Assembly: GCA_001898965.1 (NCBI GenBank) | Contig: MKVW01000005.1 | Location: forward strand, 1-64,000 | Length of the DNA stretch: 64,000 bases | Origin: Rhizobiales bacterium 62-17 | Lineage (GTDB): Bacteria > Pseudomonadota > Alphaproteobacteria > Rhizobiales > Beijerinckiaceae | Direction: 5' to 3' | In this document: in pieces, positions 26,056 through 36,487 of the stretch | How the letters are laid out: each line of letters starts with the position of its first letter | Numbering within the stretch: the stretch's first letter is position 1 | Translations under genes and position numbers: made by a program | Notes under the pieces: generated by a model | Database searches by the model: none | The model's input: the letters and a program-made list of their open reading frames with translations, nothing else | What the model was told of the DNA's origin: nothing

Positions 26056-27048
26056 ATGGACATCACGCGTCGGCATTTCGGCCAAGCTGCGGGCTTGGCG
26101 CTGTTGGGGTCGGCCGCTGGGTCGTCTGCTTGGCCGGCCCTGGCGCAACAGGATTATCCCAATCGCGCCATTCGCTCGCTGTGCAATTTCGGACCGGGCT
26201 CGGGCGCCGATATCGTCGTGCGTTTCTACAGCGATCGTCTGTCGAAATTATCGGGTCAGCCGGTGGTCGTCGACAACAAGCCGGGCGCGGCGGGCAATAT
26301 CGCGACACAGATCGCCGCCACCTCCAAGCCGGACGGCTATACGATCCTGATCACGCCGGGCAATGCCACCTTGGCCTCGGCGCCGCATCTGTTCAAGGAC
26401 GTGGCTTTCGATCCGATCAAGAGTTTCGAGCCGGTGGCGCGCCTTGCCCGCGTGCCCTTCGTGATGATCGTCAAGCCGGATTCGCCGGTCAACAGCGTGG
26501 CGGAGTTGACCGCCTTGCTGAAGTCGAAGGGCCCGAAGGCACGCTATGGCGCCAGCACCAATACGGCCGTCATCACCGCCGAACTCTATGCGCAGATGGC
26601 CGGATTGCAGATCGAGCGGATCAATTACAATGCGGTGGCCGATGCGATGCGCGGCCTGCTGGCCGACGAGTTCGATTTCGCCGCCTATGACGCGACCTGG
26701 GTGGCGGGGATGGCGCAGGCCGGACGCGTCAAGCCGATCGGCGTGACGTCGACGGAACGTTCTTCCGCTTTACCCAAGGTGCCGACTTTGGCCGAGTCGG
26801 GTTTTCCGTCGTTCAACCTGACGCCGTGGTGGGGCGCGGTGGTACCGGCTGGCACGCCCAAGCCCATTGTCGACAAATTGTCGGGCTGGTTCGCCGAGAT
26901 CACCAACAGCCAGGACACGAAGGAGTTCATGGGCAAGCTTGCCACCGAGACCTGGGCCGGCGGCCCCGACGATCTGCGTCAGCTCATCGCTTCGGAGCTT
27001 GAGGCCTGGGGCAAATATATCGCGTTGGCGAAGATCGAGAAGCAGTAG
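26056..27048 (+). CDS. Tripartite tricarboxylate transporter (TTT/Bug) substrate-binding protein, TAT-type signal
   Basis: 330 residues. The leader 'DITRRHFGQAAGLALLGSAA' has twin arginines with hydrophobic follow-up (TRRHF), suggesting Tat export. 'YPNRAIRSLCNFGPGSGADI' and 'VVDNKPGAAGNIATQIAA' are the Bug-family ligand-binding markers, and 'TPWWGAVVPAGTPKPIVDKL' sits near the end. It should bind a small carboxylate in the periplasm. No tctA/tctB membrane genes are nearby, as is common for orphan Bug proteins. GGGAGGGAA precedes the ATG. Confidence 0.9.
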   Translation: MDITRRHFGQAAGLALLGSAAGSSAWPALAQQDYPNRAIRSLCNFGPGSGADIVVRFYSDRLSKLSGQPVVVDNKPGAAGNIATQIAATSKPDGYTILITPGNATLASAPHLFKDVAFDPIKSFEPVARLARVPFVMIVKPDSPVNSVAELTALLKSKGPKARYGASTNTAVITAELYAQMAGLQIERINYNAVADAMRGLLADEFDFAAYDATWVAGMAQAGRVKPIGVTSTERSSALPKVPTLAESGFPSFNLTPWWGAVVPAGTPKPIVDKLSGWFAEITNSQDTKEFMGKLATETWAGGPDDLRQLIASELEAWGKYIALAKIEKQ

Positions 27049-27057
27049 GGCGGTCTC

Positions 27058-27213
27058 GGTGTCATCCCGGACGCGCGGAGCGCGATCCGGGATCAAGGGA
27101 CGCGTGGTAGAGTCTTCGATCGCGCTACGTTTTTCAACGCATCAAATGCGCAATATTCGTCACACGCCCCTGGATCCCGGATCACTTGCTGCGCAAGTGT
27201 CCGGGATGACACC
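27058..27213. repeat. Long palindromic intergenic element, copy B
   Basis: Perfect 14-bp outer arms: GGTGTCATCCCGGA (27058-27071) and TCCGGGATGACACC (27200-27213). Inner arms GATCCGGGATC and GGATCCCGGATC also occur. It occupies the gap between the convergent TTT receptor and threonine dehydratase genes. It is the best preserved of three copies. Confidence 0.75.
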
Positions 27214-27221
27214 CAGGCCTG

Positions 27222-28459
27222 TTACGCCGGGTTGTGTCGCCAGACCACGCCCATGCCGTGGGCTCCGAGATCGGCTTCGATCAACTGCCGCGCCTGCGGG
27301 CTTTGCAGTTCGAATTCGATGTCGATCGCCGTGGTCTTGGCCAGCGGCGAGCCGTAGGTGCGATCGTGCCAGACCTCGACGATATTGCCGCCGTGGCGGG
27401 CGATGATCGCGGCGATGTCGGCGAGTTGGCCGGCGGCATCCAAGGTCGTTACGGTGAGGCGGACGAGGCGCCCGCGCCGCACCAGCGAGCGGTGCAGGAT
27501 CGTCGACAGCAATTGCAGGTCGATGTTGCCGCCACATAGCACTGTGCCGACTTTCTTGCCCCTGAACCGATCGGGATAGGCGCTGATCGCGGCGACACCG
27601 GCGGCGCCGGCGCCTTCCGTCAAGGTCTTCTCCACTTCGAGCAGCATGACCACCGCGTCCTCGATCTTCGGTTCCGGCACGACAAGCATATCGTCGACAT
27701 GACGGCGGACGATTTCGCGCGTCAGAAGACCGGGCTCCTTCACCGCGATGCCTTCGGCCAGGGATGGCCCGCCGGCGCTGGCGGTTCTTGCCGCATCGAG
27801 CACCTGCGCCATGCCGGAATAAAGCTCGGTCTGGACGCCGATGATCTTAATGTTGGGTTGCAGGGCTTTCACAGCGGTGGCGATGCCGCCGATGAGGCCG
27901 CCGCCGCCGACGGGGATGACGAGCATATCGAGCGGCGGCGCACCGGCGGCCGAGATTTGCACCAGCATTTCCAGGCCGACCGTGCCCTGGCCGGCGATGA
28001 CGGCGTCATCATCGAATGGATGAACCAGCACGAGACCGCGCTCGGCGATCAAATCGGGCAGACGTTCGGCCGCATCGGCGAACGTCTTGCCGGAGAGAAT
28101 GACTTCGGCACCACAGTCGCGCACGCCCATCACTTTCACGGCCGGTGTCGTCTCGGGCATGACGATCACCGCTTTCACGCCGACGCGGCGCGCGTGATAG
28201 GCAAGCCCCAGGGCGTGATTGCCGGCGGAAACGGCGATGACGCCGCGTTCGCGTTCTTGCGGCGTCAATTGCAGGAGCTTGTTCAAGGCACCGCGTTCCT
28301 TGAACGACGCGGTGAAATTGAGATTCTCGAACTTCAGCCATAGTTCGCAGCCGAGGATTTCGGACAAAGTGCGCGAATGCAAAAACGGGGTCGGCGGAAT
28401 GGCCGGCCGTATACGCGCTCGGCGGCGCGTATGTCGTCCAAGCTTGGAACGTCACTCAT
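27222..28459 (-). CDS. Threonine ammonia-lyase (threonine dehydratase) with apparent 1-nt frameshift near its 5' end
   Basis: The main frame (27222 to about 28400) reads 'IPPTPFLHSRTLSEILG', the PLP-lysine region 'FTASFKERGALNKLLQ', 'VPVGGGGLIGGIA', and a C-terminal ACT domain ('RLTVTTLDAAGQLADIAAII'). It deaminates threonine to 2-oxobutyrate for isoleucine or catabolism. The natural start is ATG 28459 (21 bp after cfa), whose frame reads 'MSDVPSLDDIRAAERVYGR', the expected N-terminus. It is in a different frame, and the join is near 28401-28403. One missing base there restores a normal-length N-terminus. The cause may be real mutation, sequencing error, or reinitiation (TTG at 28382). Confidence 0.85.
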
Positions 28460-28480
28460 TCCTGAAACCCCCAGTGCGCA

Positions 28481-29596
28481 TCAGCGCACCGTCGTATAAC
28501 CGTCGCGTACGCCGCGCGGCGACAGCACGAACTGACCGACGCTGATCTCGCGCGAGCGGAAACCGCCGGCGCAGCACAGCAGGTAGTATTCCCACATGCG
28601 GCAGAAGCGTTCGCCATGCTTGCGTGCCATCTCGGCGCGGTTGCTCTGAAACTTCTCGTTCCAGGCCATCAGGGTCAAGTCGTAATAGGGGCCGAAATTG
28701 TGCACGTCCTCGACGACGAAGAGCTGATGCACGGCGCTCGTTACCTGGCCGACGGTCGGCAGCACGCCATTGGGGAAGATGTATTTGTCGATCCAGGGAT
28801 CGATCGCCGGCTGCGGCTCGTTGCCCCAGATCGTGTGCAGGCAGAACAGGCCGTCTTCCTTGATCAGGCGGCGCGCGGTCTCGAAATATGTGCGATAGTT
28901 TTTCGAGCCGACATGTTCGAACATGCCCATCGAGACGAGATGGTCGTAAGGCCCGCCCGTCGCATTGCGATAGTCCATCAAGGTCGATTTGACCGGCAGG
29001 TTGGCGTAGCGGTTCATCGCATAGGCCACCTGCTCCTTCGACACGGTGACGCCTTCGCAGTGCGCGCCGTATTTTTCCGCCGCGAAGCCCATGAAGGCGC
29101 CCCAACCGCAGCCGATGTCGAAGACGCGCTGGCCTGGCTTGAGGCCGATCTTGCGGCAGATCAGATCGAGCTTGGCGTCTTGGCAGGCGTCGAGGTCCTT
29201 AGCTTCTTTCCAATAGCCGCAGCTGCCGGTGAGGCGCCGGTCGAACGTCGCTTCGAAAATCTCGACGGGTAGATCATAGTGCACGTCGGCGGCGATGAAG
29301 GCGCGCTTCATATTCTGCCGGTTCTGGATCTTGGAGATCAGAACCAGCCAAGCGGTCTTGAAATTAAAGGGGATCTTCTCGGACAGGCGTGAGCCGACGA
29401 GCCGATCGAACAGTTGATCGAGCTTTTCGCAATCCCACCAGCCGTCCATGTAGGATTCGCCGAAGCCGAGCGATCCTTGCGCGACGGCCCGGGCATAGAC
29501 CCGATCGTCCTTAACCTTGATGTCCCAGGGTTTGTTGCCATTGACTTCGATGCCGGCGATCGCGAGCAGATTCTTGACGGTGGTCTCGGCACTCAT
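28481..29596 (-). CDS. cfa: Cyclopropane-fatty-acyl-phospholipid synthase
   Basis: 371 residues. 'LGFGESYMDGWWDCEKLDQL' (~42-61) is the family N-terminal signature. 'QRVFDIGCGWGAFMGFAAEK' is the SAM site, and 'VSMGMFEHVGSKNYRTYFE' is conserved around the active site. It methylenates unsaturated acyl chains of membrane phospholipids using SAM, which protects against acid and solvent stress. The threonine dehydratase follows 21 bp downstream in the same direction. Confidence 0.95.
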   Translation of the reverse strand: MSAETTVKNLLAIAGIEVNGNKPWDIKVKDDRVYARAVAQGSLGFGESYMDGWWDCEKLDQLFDRLVGSRLSEKIPFNFKTAWLVLISKIQNRQNMKRAFIAADVHYDLPVEIFEATFDRRLTGSCGYWKEAKDLDACQDAKLDLICRKIGLKPGQRVFDIGCGWGAFMGFAAEKYGAHCEGVTVSKEQVAYAMNRYANLPVKSTLMDYRNATGGPYDHLVSMGMFEHVGSKNYRTYFETARRLIKEDGLFCLHTIWGNEPQPAIDPWIDKYIFPNGVLPTVGQVTSAVHQLFVVEDVHNFGPYYDLTLMAWNEKFQSNRAEMARKHGERFCRMWEYYLLCCAGGFRSREISVGQFVLSPRGVRDGYTTVR

Positions 29597-29642
29597 TCAG
29601 CAGTGTCCTCATCCCCACAATGAAACCGGCGGAAATCTACGG

Positions 29643-29674
29643 ACAAAAAGCCGGGGCCTGCAAGGGCCCCGGCT
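29643..29674 (-). terminator. Rho-independent terminator of the MuiA-family gene
   Basis: On the minus strand AGCCGGGGCC / loop / GGCCCCGGCT is a perfect 10-bp stem (29649-29674) followed at once by TTTTTTGTCC. It lies 29 bp after the stop codon of the upstream gene and separates that gene from cfa. Confidence 0.85.
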
Positions 29675-29702
29675 TTCATCGCTGTTCCTATGTGGAATGC
29701 GG

Positions 29703-31457
29703 CTAGCGCATGGATTTGGATTGGCCCGGTGTGTTGGGCACGGTTTCGAAGGCCACGGCGCGGTCGGCCGGCCACTTCATGCGATAGGCCAGTTTGATCT
29801 CCTTGCTGGCGGCGGGCGCCAGATCGAAGGTCCAGCCCATCACGCCGCGCCGGTCCTCGACGATCTTGTCGGTGGGCGGTGTCGTCGCCGGCAGTTGGTC
29901 GATGACGATGGCCGAATTCTCCGAAATCGGGATCTGATCGATGACGCTGACCTTGATGGGGAAGTCATGCAGGTTCTTTACCACGGTGCGGAATTCGCGG
30001 GTCTCCACCTTGGTCGAGCCGAGCCAGGTGGGTTCGTTCTCGCGCCGGCGCACCGGCACGCGCGAGACCTTGACCCGATCGTCGATGCCGAAGCCGAGGC
30101 GTGTCGTTTCCCCTTGAGCGATCAAACCGAACTGGCCGCGTCCGACAAAGGCCCCATCGCGCTGTAAAGCCACTTCACCGGGCAGGAGCGGTGCTTCGTC
30201 TTCGTTGACGAAACTGACATCGAGATAGGCGCTCTGGTCGAGCGCTGGCGTGGCGCGGATCAGCACGTCGGCGGCGACCGACTTGCTGGCGATGCGCAGC
30301 GAACGCTGGCTGCCGTCGCCTTGAATGTCGATACGGCCCGGCACGCGGAAGGCGGCTTCGAAAGCACCGGTGTCGAGATTGGACTCCACTTCCTCGGCCT
30401 TTTTCCTGAAACGCGCTTCGTCCGCCGATTGCTGCACGGCCTCGGCCTGGACCGGGGCATTCAGTGTGGCGCGTGGCGCGGGTGCGCTCGGGCGCGACGA
30501 CATGACCACGGGCGGTTCCCAGAAGGCGAGGCGCTGGGTCTGCATGTCGGGCGCCTGCGTGCCGCGATTGACCCGCGCGGTCGAGACCGAAAGGGTCACG
30601 CCTTTCCAATCCTCGCCGGTGCGTTGCGAGATCAATGCGCGGCGCACGAGGTCGAGCGTCGCCTTGCCGCCCTTCGCGTCGGTGGTGAGTTGCGCATCAT
30701 AGAGGGGGCGCCAGCTCGCGCCGTTGACGCGGTAGGTGAGAATCATTTTGCCTTTCAGCGCGCTGCCGGCTTCGAGTTCGACGGTCACTTCGCGCAGTGG
30801 CCGGGTGCGGTTATCAGGCGCGCGGGTCGAATTTTCGACCGCTTTGATCTTGTCGTCGAGGTCGCGCAGATCGTTGCGCGCAACGCGCAATTCTTCATTG
30901 ATCTTGCCCATGGCGCTGCCGACCACGTCCCAGGCGGCATTCCATTTCTCGATGTCGAGCGGCGCGCTGTCTTCGCCCAGCTTCTCCGGCGAGGCCTGTG
31001 CATAGCGGTTGATCATGTCGCGCTTGGCACCGAGCGTGTCGATCATCGTCTGTTTGATGTCGCGATCGCTGCGCAGCTTGCGCAATTGTTCGGCGATGGC
31101 GGAATCGGCTTGCGCATTGTCGGCCGGGGCGACGCGCGATTCGACCGAGCCGATCGACAGTTTGCCGTCGGACTCGCCTTCGATGCGCAGCGATGCGGGA
31201 TCGAGATTCATCGGCAGGCCGCGAAACACCAGGGTGTGCGTGCCGGCCGGCAGTTCGATGCTGGCGTGGCGAATGATGCTGGCGGCGTCGGGATAAACGG
31301 TGACCGCGTCAATCTTGGATGTCGCGTCAAAAGAGGCGGCAAAGGCCGGTGCAGCTGCGAGCAGAGCGGGCAAGGAAACGATTGAGAGAATGGTGCTTTT
31401 GCGAAAGGATGATGTGGAGGCAGCGGCGAGGGCGATGATCTGCGGTCGCGACGGCAT
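29703..31457 (-). CDS. Mucoidy inhibitor MuiA-family protein (DUF4140/DUF4139), exported
   Basis: 584 residues. It has a long signal region (~20-41, '...AAPAFAA'), then 'DAVTVYPDAASIIRHASIEL' opening the DUF4140 domain and a coiled-coil segment (~115-215). The C-terminal DUF4139 beta domain follows ('ITYRVNGASWRPLYDAQLT' region; 'YLDVSFVNEDEAPLLPGEV'). The biochemical role of the family is unknown; the name comes from suppression of mucoid growth. GGGAGA precedes the ATG. It is monocistronic, bounded by a terminator downstream. Confidence 0.85.
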   Translation of the reverse strand: MPSRPQIIALAAASTSSFRKSTILSIVSLPALLAAAPAFAASFDATSKIDAVTVYPDAASIIRHASIELPAGTHTLVFRGLPMNLDPASLRIEGESDGKLSIGSVESRVAPADNAQADSAIAEQLRKLRSDRDIKQTMIDTLGAKRDMINRYAQASPEKLGEDSAPLDIEKWNAAWDVVGSAMGKINEELRVARNDLRDLDDKIKAVENSTRAPDNRTRPLREVTVELEAGSALKGKMILTYRVNGASWRPLYDAQLTTDAKGGKATLDLVRRALISQRTGEDWKGVTLSVSTARVNRGTQAPDMQTQRLAFWEPPVVMSSRPSAPAPRATLNAPVQAEAVQQSADEARFRKKAEEVESNLDTGAFEAAFRVPGRIDIQGDGSQRSLRIASKSVAADVLIRATPALDQSAYLDVSFVNEDEAPLLPGEVALQRDGAFVGRGQFGLIAQGETTRLGFGIDDRVKVSRVPVRRRENEPTWLGSTKVETREFRTVVKNLHDFPIKVSVIDQIPISENSAIVIDQLPATTPPTDKIVEDRRGVMGWTFDLAPAASKEIKLAYRMKWPADRAVAFETVPNTPGQSKSMR

Positions 31458-31624
31458 GGGTGTCTCCCAATGGGGCGTGAAGGTGAGCAGCCGGCCCCGG
31501 CGGCGGTGGGATTTCTGCCAAGAATTACGTTGAATTCACGGCGGTAAAACGACGTGATTGGGCGTTGGTCGCATTGCAGTGCGAAGAACAAGGCCGTTCG
31601 CGCCGTGCTGTGCGTCAACGCACG

Positions 31625-32032
31625 CTACGCGAGGCGTTCGCGCACCGAGGCCGGCAGGCGGGCGGCGCGGCCGTTGATCACGCAGGCGACGCGGACATCG
31701 GCGGTGGCGAGCACGTCGTCGCCGCGCAACACCCGTTGGAAGAGATCGATGGCGGCGCCGCGAATTTCGCGCGCCGTCGTCTCGATCGTCAAAAGATCGT
31801 CCATGCGCGCCGGGCGGCGGAATTCGATGTTCATGCGATGGACGACGAAGCCAAAGGCTTCGCCATGCTGGCCGGCGAAGACTTCATGCTGATGAATGCC
31901 GGCCTGGCGCAGATATTCGGTGCGGCCGCGCTCCATGAAGCGCAGATAATTGGCGTGATAGACGGCGCCGGAGAAATCGGTGTCTTCGTAATAGACGCGG
32001 ACCGAGAGAAGATGGGGCGAAGGTTCGCTCAT
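31625..32032 (-). CDS. ybgC: Tol-Pal system-associated acyl-CoA thioesterase YbgC
   Basis: 135 residues, hotdog fold. 'VRVYYEDTDFSGAVYHANYL' (~11-30) carries the catalytic Asp, and 'FMERGRTEYLR' follows. It hydrolyses short acyl-CoA thioesters and is usually the first gene of the Tol-Pal operon. Here its ATG overlaps the stop of the metallophosphoesterase (ATGA). No tolQ follows; a MuiA-family gene does. The remaining Tol-Pal partners in the window (pal, cpoB) are 22 kb away. Confidence 0.9.
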   Translation of the reverse strand: MSEPSPHLLSVRVYYEDTDFSGAVYHANYLRFMERGRTEYLRQAGIHQHEVFAGQHGEAFGFVVHRMNIEFRRPARMDDLLTIETTAREIRGAAIDLFQRVLRGDDVLATADVRVACVINGRAARLPASVRERLA

Positions 32033-32958
32033 GCTTTCGATGTGGTGAGAGGTTGCTTCGGTTGGCCGAGATCGACGACGACGATTTCGGGCGGCGCGCC
32101 GATGCGTACGGGAAAGATCGAACAGCCGAGGCCGCCGGAGATGATGAGATCGCGGCCGCCTTCGTTGACATGGCCGTAAACGAAGCGCCGACCATAATGC
32201 GAGGGCACGACCGGCGCATAGCCGAAGATGCGTACCTGGCCGCCGTGGGTGTGGCCGGAGAGCGTCAGCGAGACACGATCCGGCACGTTGGGGAAGATAT
32301 CCGGTTCATGCGCCATCAGGATGATCGGCGCATCGTCGGTGACTTGAGCCAGGGTGGCGGGCAGATTGTCGATGCCGTGATGGGGATCGCGCCAGCCGCG
32401 CTGCGGCACGAAAGCGATCTGGTCGCCGAGGCCGGCGAGCCAGAACGGCTTGCCGTCCTTCTCGAAACGCGCGACTTCGTTTTCGAAGACCTTGATGCCG
32501 ACATCTTCAAGGGCCTTGCCGGCGATGGTCGGTCCCTTGCCGCGGCGCATCGCGGCCCTGTCTTGCCACCAGTCGTGATTGCCGAGCACCGCATGCACGC
32601 CCAACGGCGCCGACAAGGTTTGCAGGGCCTGCGCCCATTCCTGCGGCGGGATCGGCGTCTGGTATTTGTGGCCGGCGATATAATCACCGAGCAGCAGGAT
32701 CATGTCGGCATTCACCGCATTGGTGCGCGCGACGATGCCGGCGACGCGTTCAGCAGTCATCCAAGGCGAACAGGCGTGGATGTCGGCGACGATAGCGAGA
32801 CGCAGATGGAGATCGGCCGGCCAGTTGCGGGGTTTGAGCGCATAGCGCGTCACCTGCAGCCGATACAGCGGTTCGATGACGATGCCGTAAGCGGATGTCG
32901 CGGCACCGGCCGCGACGAGGCCGGAGAGGAGACGAAGGAAAGCGCGGCGAGTGACCAT
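32029..32958 (-). CDS. Tat-exported metallophosphoesterase (YaeI/YkuE/LpxG-like)
   Basis: 309 residues. 'TRRAFLRLLSGLVAAG' is a twin-arginine signal or anchor. The calcineurin-like motifs are complete: 'VADIHA', 'LLGDYIAG', 'GNHDWW', 'HEPD' and 'SGHTHGG'. Relatives hydrolyse phosphodiesters such as UDP-diacylglucosamine or other envelope substrates; the substrate here is open. It sits between ruvB and ybgC, in place of the usual direct ruvB-ybgC junction. ATG at 32958 is preferred to the adjoining TTG. Confidence 0.88.
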   Translation of the reverse strand: MVTRRAFLRLLSGLVAAGAATSAYGIVIEPLYRLQVTRYALKPRNWPADLHLRLAIVADIHACSPWMTAERVAGIVARTNAVNADMILLLGDYIAGHKYQTPIPPQEWAQALQTLSAPLGVHAVLGNHDWWQDRAAMRRGKGPTIAGKALEDVGIKVFENEVARFEKDGKPFWLAGLGDQIAFVPQRGWRDPHHGIDNLPATLAQVTDDAPIILMAHEPDIFPNVPDRVSLTLSGHTHGGQVRIFGYAPVVPSHYGRRFVYGHVNEGGRDLIISGGLGCSIFPVRIGAPPEIVVVDLGQPKQPLTTSKA

Positions 32959-32994
32959 CAAGCTCCGGAGCCGGCGGCAGGGCGGAAAAGCAGT

Positions 32995-34038
<1,044 letters not shown>

Positions 34039-34064
34039 CGTGCTGTTCCTTCAATCCATAAGAG

Positions 34065-34682
34065 TTACTGCGCCAGTTCCTTCAAGCCCCGGCGGATCAG
34101 GGCGCTGGTTTCCGCCCCTTCGCCCAAGGCCTTGACGCTGGCGGCGACGGCAACGGCCGCCTGGGGGCGGCCATAGCCGAGATTGACGAGAGCGGAAATG
34201 GCATCCTGGATCGGTTTGGGCGTGTTCGCGGCCTCGTCGGTGCCGGAGAGCCTGGCCACTGCCGGGTCGACATGGCCGAAGACCGGGGCTTTGTCCTTCA
34301 ATTCGGCGACGATGCGGGCGGCGAGTTTCGGGCCGACGCCGGGGGCGCGGGCGACCATGGCTTTATCCTGGGTGCCAAGCGCGGTCGCCAGTTCGCCGGG
34401 GCTTAGAATGCCGAGGATGGCGAGCGCCACCTTGGCGCCGACGCCCTGGACGGTTTGCAAAAGGCGAAACCAGTCGCGCTCGCCGTCGGAGATGAAGCCG
34501 AACAGGCGGATCGCGTCCTCGCGCACCTGGGTTTCGATGGCGAGCGCCGCTGCCTCGCCGACCCGGGGCAGGTTTTGCAGGGTCCGGCTCGAACACTGCA
34601 CCACATAGCCGACGCCATTGACGTCGAGGATGACGAAATCCTCGCCGTAACTGTCGATGAGACCCTTGAGCTTGCCGATCAT
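34065..34682 (-). CDS. ruvA: Holliday junction DNA-binding protein RuvA
   Basis: 205 residues. The OB-fold domain '[20 protein letters not shown]' and '[10 protein letters not shown]' start the protein. Helix-hairpin-helix motifs follow ('[17 protein letters not shown]', '[13 protein letters not shown]'), with domain III at ~155-205 that contacts RuvB. It grips the four-way junction. The usual upstream ruvC is absent; serA lies upstream behind a terminator. Confidence 0.95.
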   Translation of the reverse strand: MIGKLKGLIDSYGEDFVILDVNGVGYVVQCSSRTLQNLPRVGEAAALAIETQVREDAIRLFGFISDGERDWFRLLQTVQGVGAKVALAILGILSPGELATALGTQDKAMVARAPGVGPKLAARIVAELKDKAPVFGHVDPAVARLSGTDEAANTPKPIQDAISALVNLGYGRPQAAVAVAASVKALGEGAETSALIRRGLKELAQ

Positions 34683-34752
34683 GCCCGTTGCCCGATTCGT
34701 TCGGGCCTTAGCCTATAGGGTTTTGGGGCGAAAAACGCCTCGTCTCCAAATC

Positions 34753-34782
34753 AAAAGACCCCGGCTCTGGTGAGAGCCGGGG
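34753..34782 (-). terminator. Rho-independent terminator of serA
   Basis: On the minus strand CCCCGGCTCT-CACC-AGAGCCGGGG is a perfect 10-bp stem (34759-34782), followed by TCTTTTGA, 27 bp after the serA stop. Confidence 0.85.
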
Positions 34783-34809
34783 CCTGAAACCTCTGGAATA
34801 GAGCCGTGA

Positions 34810-36396
34810 TCAGAACCGGATGGTCTTGGCCTGCTTCACGCCCGGCAGGGCCTGGATCTTGTCGAGGGTCGCCGGCGGCACGTCGCCGTCCACCTCGACC
34901 AAAGCGATGGCCGACCCGCCCGGCTTGTCGCGGCCGAGCGCGAAGGTGGCGATGTTGACCTTGGCGTCGCCCAGTTCACCGGCGAAGCGGCCGATGAAGC
35001 CCGGCTTATCGTCGTTGGTGATGTAGATCATCGTCGGCGCGAATTCGGCGTCGACCTTGATGCCCTTGATCGACAGGATGCGCGGCTTGCCGTCCTGGAA
35101 GACGGTGCCGGCGACGGCGCGTTCCTGCTTGTCGGTGGTCACCGAGAAGGTGATCAGCGATTCGTAGTCGCCTTCGGCGGCGCGGGTCACTTCGTCGATG
35201 ACGATGCCGCGCTCCTTGGCGACGATCGGCGCCGAGACGACGTTCACGTCCGACAGCATCGGCCGCAGGAAGCCGGCGATGGCGGCGGCGGTGAGCGCCT
35301 TGGTCTTCAGTTCGGCGACATTGCCTTCATAGGTGATGGTGATCTTGCGCACTTCGCTGTCGGTGAGCTGGCCGGCGAAGGAGCCGAGCTTCTCGGCGAG
35401 CGCCACGAAGGGCGTCAGCTTCGGCGCTTCGGCGGCGGTGATCGACGGGAAGTTCAGCGCATTGGTGATGGCGCCGCGCATCAGATAGTCGGACATCTGC
35501 TCGGCCACTTGCAGCGCAACGTTTTCCTGCGCTTCCGTGGTCGAGGCGCCGAGATGCGGCGTGCACACGACATTGGGCAGACCGAACAGCACGTTCTTGG
35601 TCGCCGGCTCTTCCGCGAACACGTCGAAGGCGCCGGCCGCGACCTGGCCGGATTCGAGCGCGGCGCGCACGGCGTTCTCGTCGATCAGTTCGCCACGGGC
35701 GCAGTTGACGATGCGCACGCCCTTCTTGGTCTTGGCGAGGTTTTCGGCCGAGATGATGCCCTTGGTCTGCGGCGTCAGCGGCGTGTGCAGGGTGATGAAA
35801 TCGGCGCGGGCGAGCAGGTCGTCGAGTTCGACCTTCTCGACGCCCAGTTCCTTGGCGCGTTCCGGCGTCAGGAAGGGATCGAACGCAATGACGCGCATCT
35901 GCAGGCCATTGGCTCTCGTGGCGACGATCGAGCCGATGTTGCCGCAGCCGATGATGCCAAGCGTCTTGGCGGTGATTTCAACGCCCATGAAGCGGTTCTT
36001 TTCCCACTTGCCGGCCTGGGTCGAGGCGTCGGCAGCGGGGATTTCGCGGGCGATGGCGAACATCATGGCAATGGCATGTTCCGCCGTGGTGATCGAATTG
36101 CCGAAGGGCGTGTTCATCACGATGATGCCCTTGGCGGTGGCGGCGGGAATGTCGACATTGTCGACGCCGATGCCGGCGCGGCCGATCACCTTCAGGCGGG
36201 TCGCCTTTTCCAGCAGTTTGGCGGTGACCTTGGTGTTGGAGCGGATGGCGAGGCCATCATAGTTGCCGATGATCTCGGCGAGCTTGTCTTTGTCCTTGCC
36301 GAGGTTCGGCTGGAAATCGGTTTCGACGCCCTGATCCTTGAAGATCTGGACGGCGGCGGGGGAAAGCGCATCGGAAATCAGGACGCGTGGAGCCAT
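34810..36396 (-). CDS. serA: D-3-phosphoglycerate dehydrogenase
   Basis: 528 residues, the long bacterial form. The substrate/NAD domains contain 'LGIIGCGNIGSIVATRA' (NAD-binding GxGxxG) and 'TLHTPLTPQTKGIISAENL'. The Arg/Glu/His catalytic set lies in 'NCARGELIDENAV' and 'TPHLGASTTEAQENVA'. An intervening domain (~315-450) and a C-terminal ACT domain ('NDDKPGFIGRFAGELGDAKV') follow. It makes 3-phosphohydroxypyruvate, the first step to serine. serC is directly upstream (91 bp), so the serine genes form a unit. Confidence 0.96.
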   Translation of the reverse strand: MAPRVLISDALSPAAVQIFKDQGVETDFQPNLGKDKDKLAEIIGNYDGLAIRSNTKVTAKLLEKATRLKVIGRAGIGVDNVDIPAATAKGIIVMNTPFGNSITTAEHAIAMMFAIAREIPAADASTQAGKWEKNRFMGVEITAKTLGIIGCGNIGSIVATRANGLQMRVIAFDPFLTPERAKELGVEKVELDDLLARADFITLHTPLTPQTKGIISAENLAKTKKGVRIVNCARGELIDENAVRAALESGQVAAGAFDVFAEEPATKNVLFGLPNVVCTPHLGASTTEAQENVALQVAEQMSDYLMRGAITNALNFPSITAAEAPKLTPFVALAEKLGSFAGQLTDSEVRKITITYEGNVAELKTKALTAAAIAGFLRPMLSDVNVVSAPIVAKERGIVIDEVTRAAEGDYESLITFSVTTDKQERAVAGTVFQDGKPRILSIKGIKVDAEFAPTMIYITNDDKPGFIGRFAGELGDAKVNIATFALGRDKPGGSAIALVEVDGDVPPATLDKIQALPGVKQAKTIRF

Positions 36397-36457
36397 GGTG
36401 AAGTCCTCACGATGAATGGGGAAATGCGCGGCCGCTTTGCGGCCTGCGCGAAAGGTA

Positions 36458-36481
36458 TCCGGATGGGCAGGCCCATCCGGA
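36458..36481. promoter_or_regulatory. Perfect hairpin in the serC-serA gap
   Basis: TCCGGATGGG-CAGG-CCCATCCGGA is a 10-bp stem with a 4-base loop, 6 bp after the serC stop. No T-run follows on the minus strand, so it may be a partial terminator or an mRNA-stability element between the two serine genes. Confidence 0.45.
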
Positions 36482-36487
36482 ACGGAA

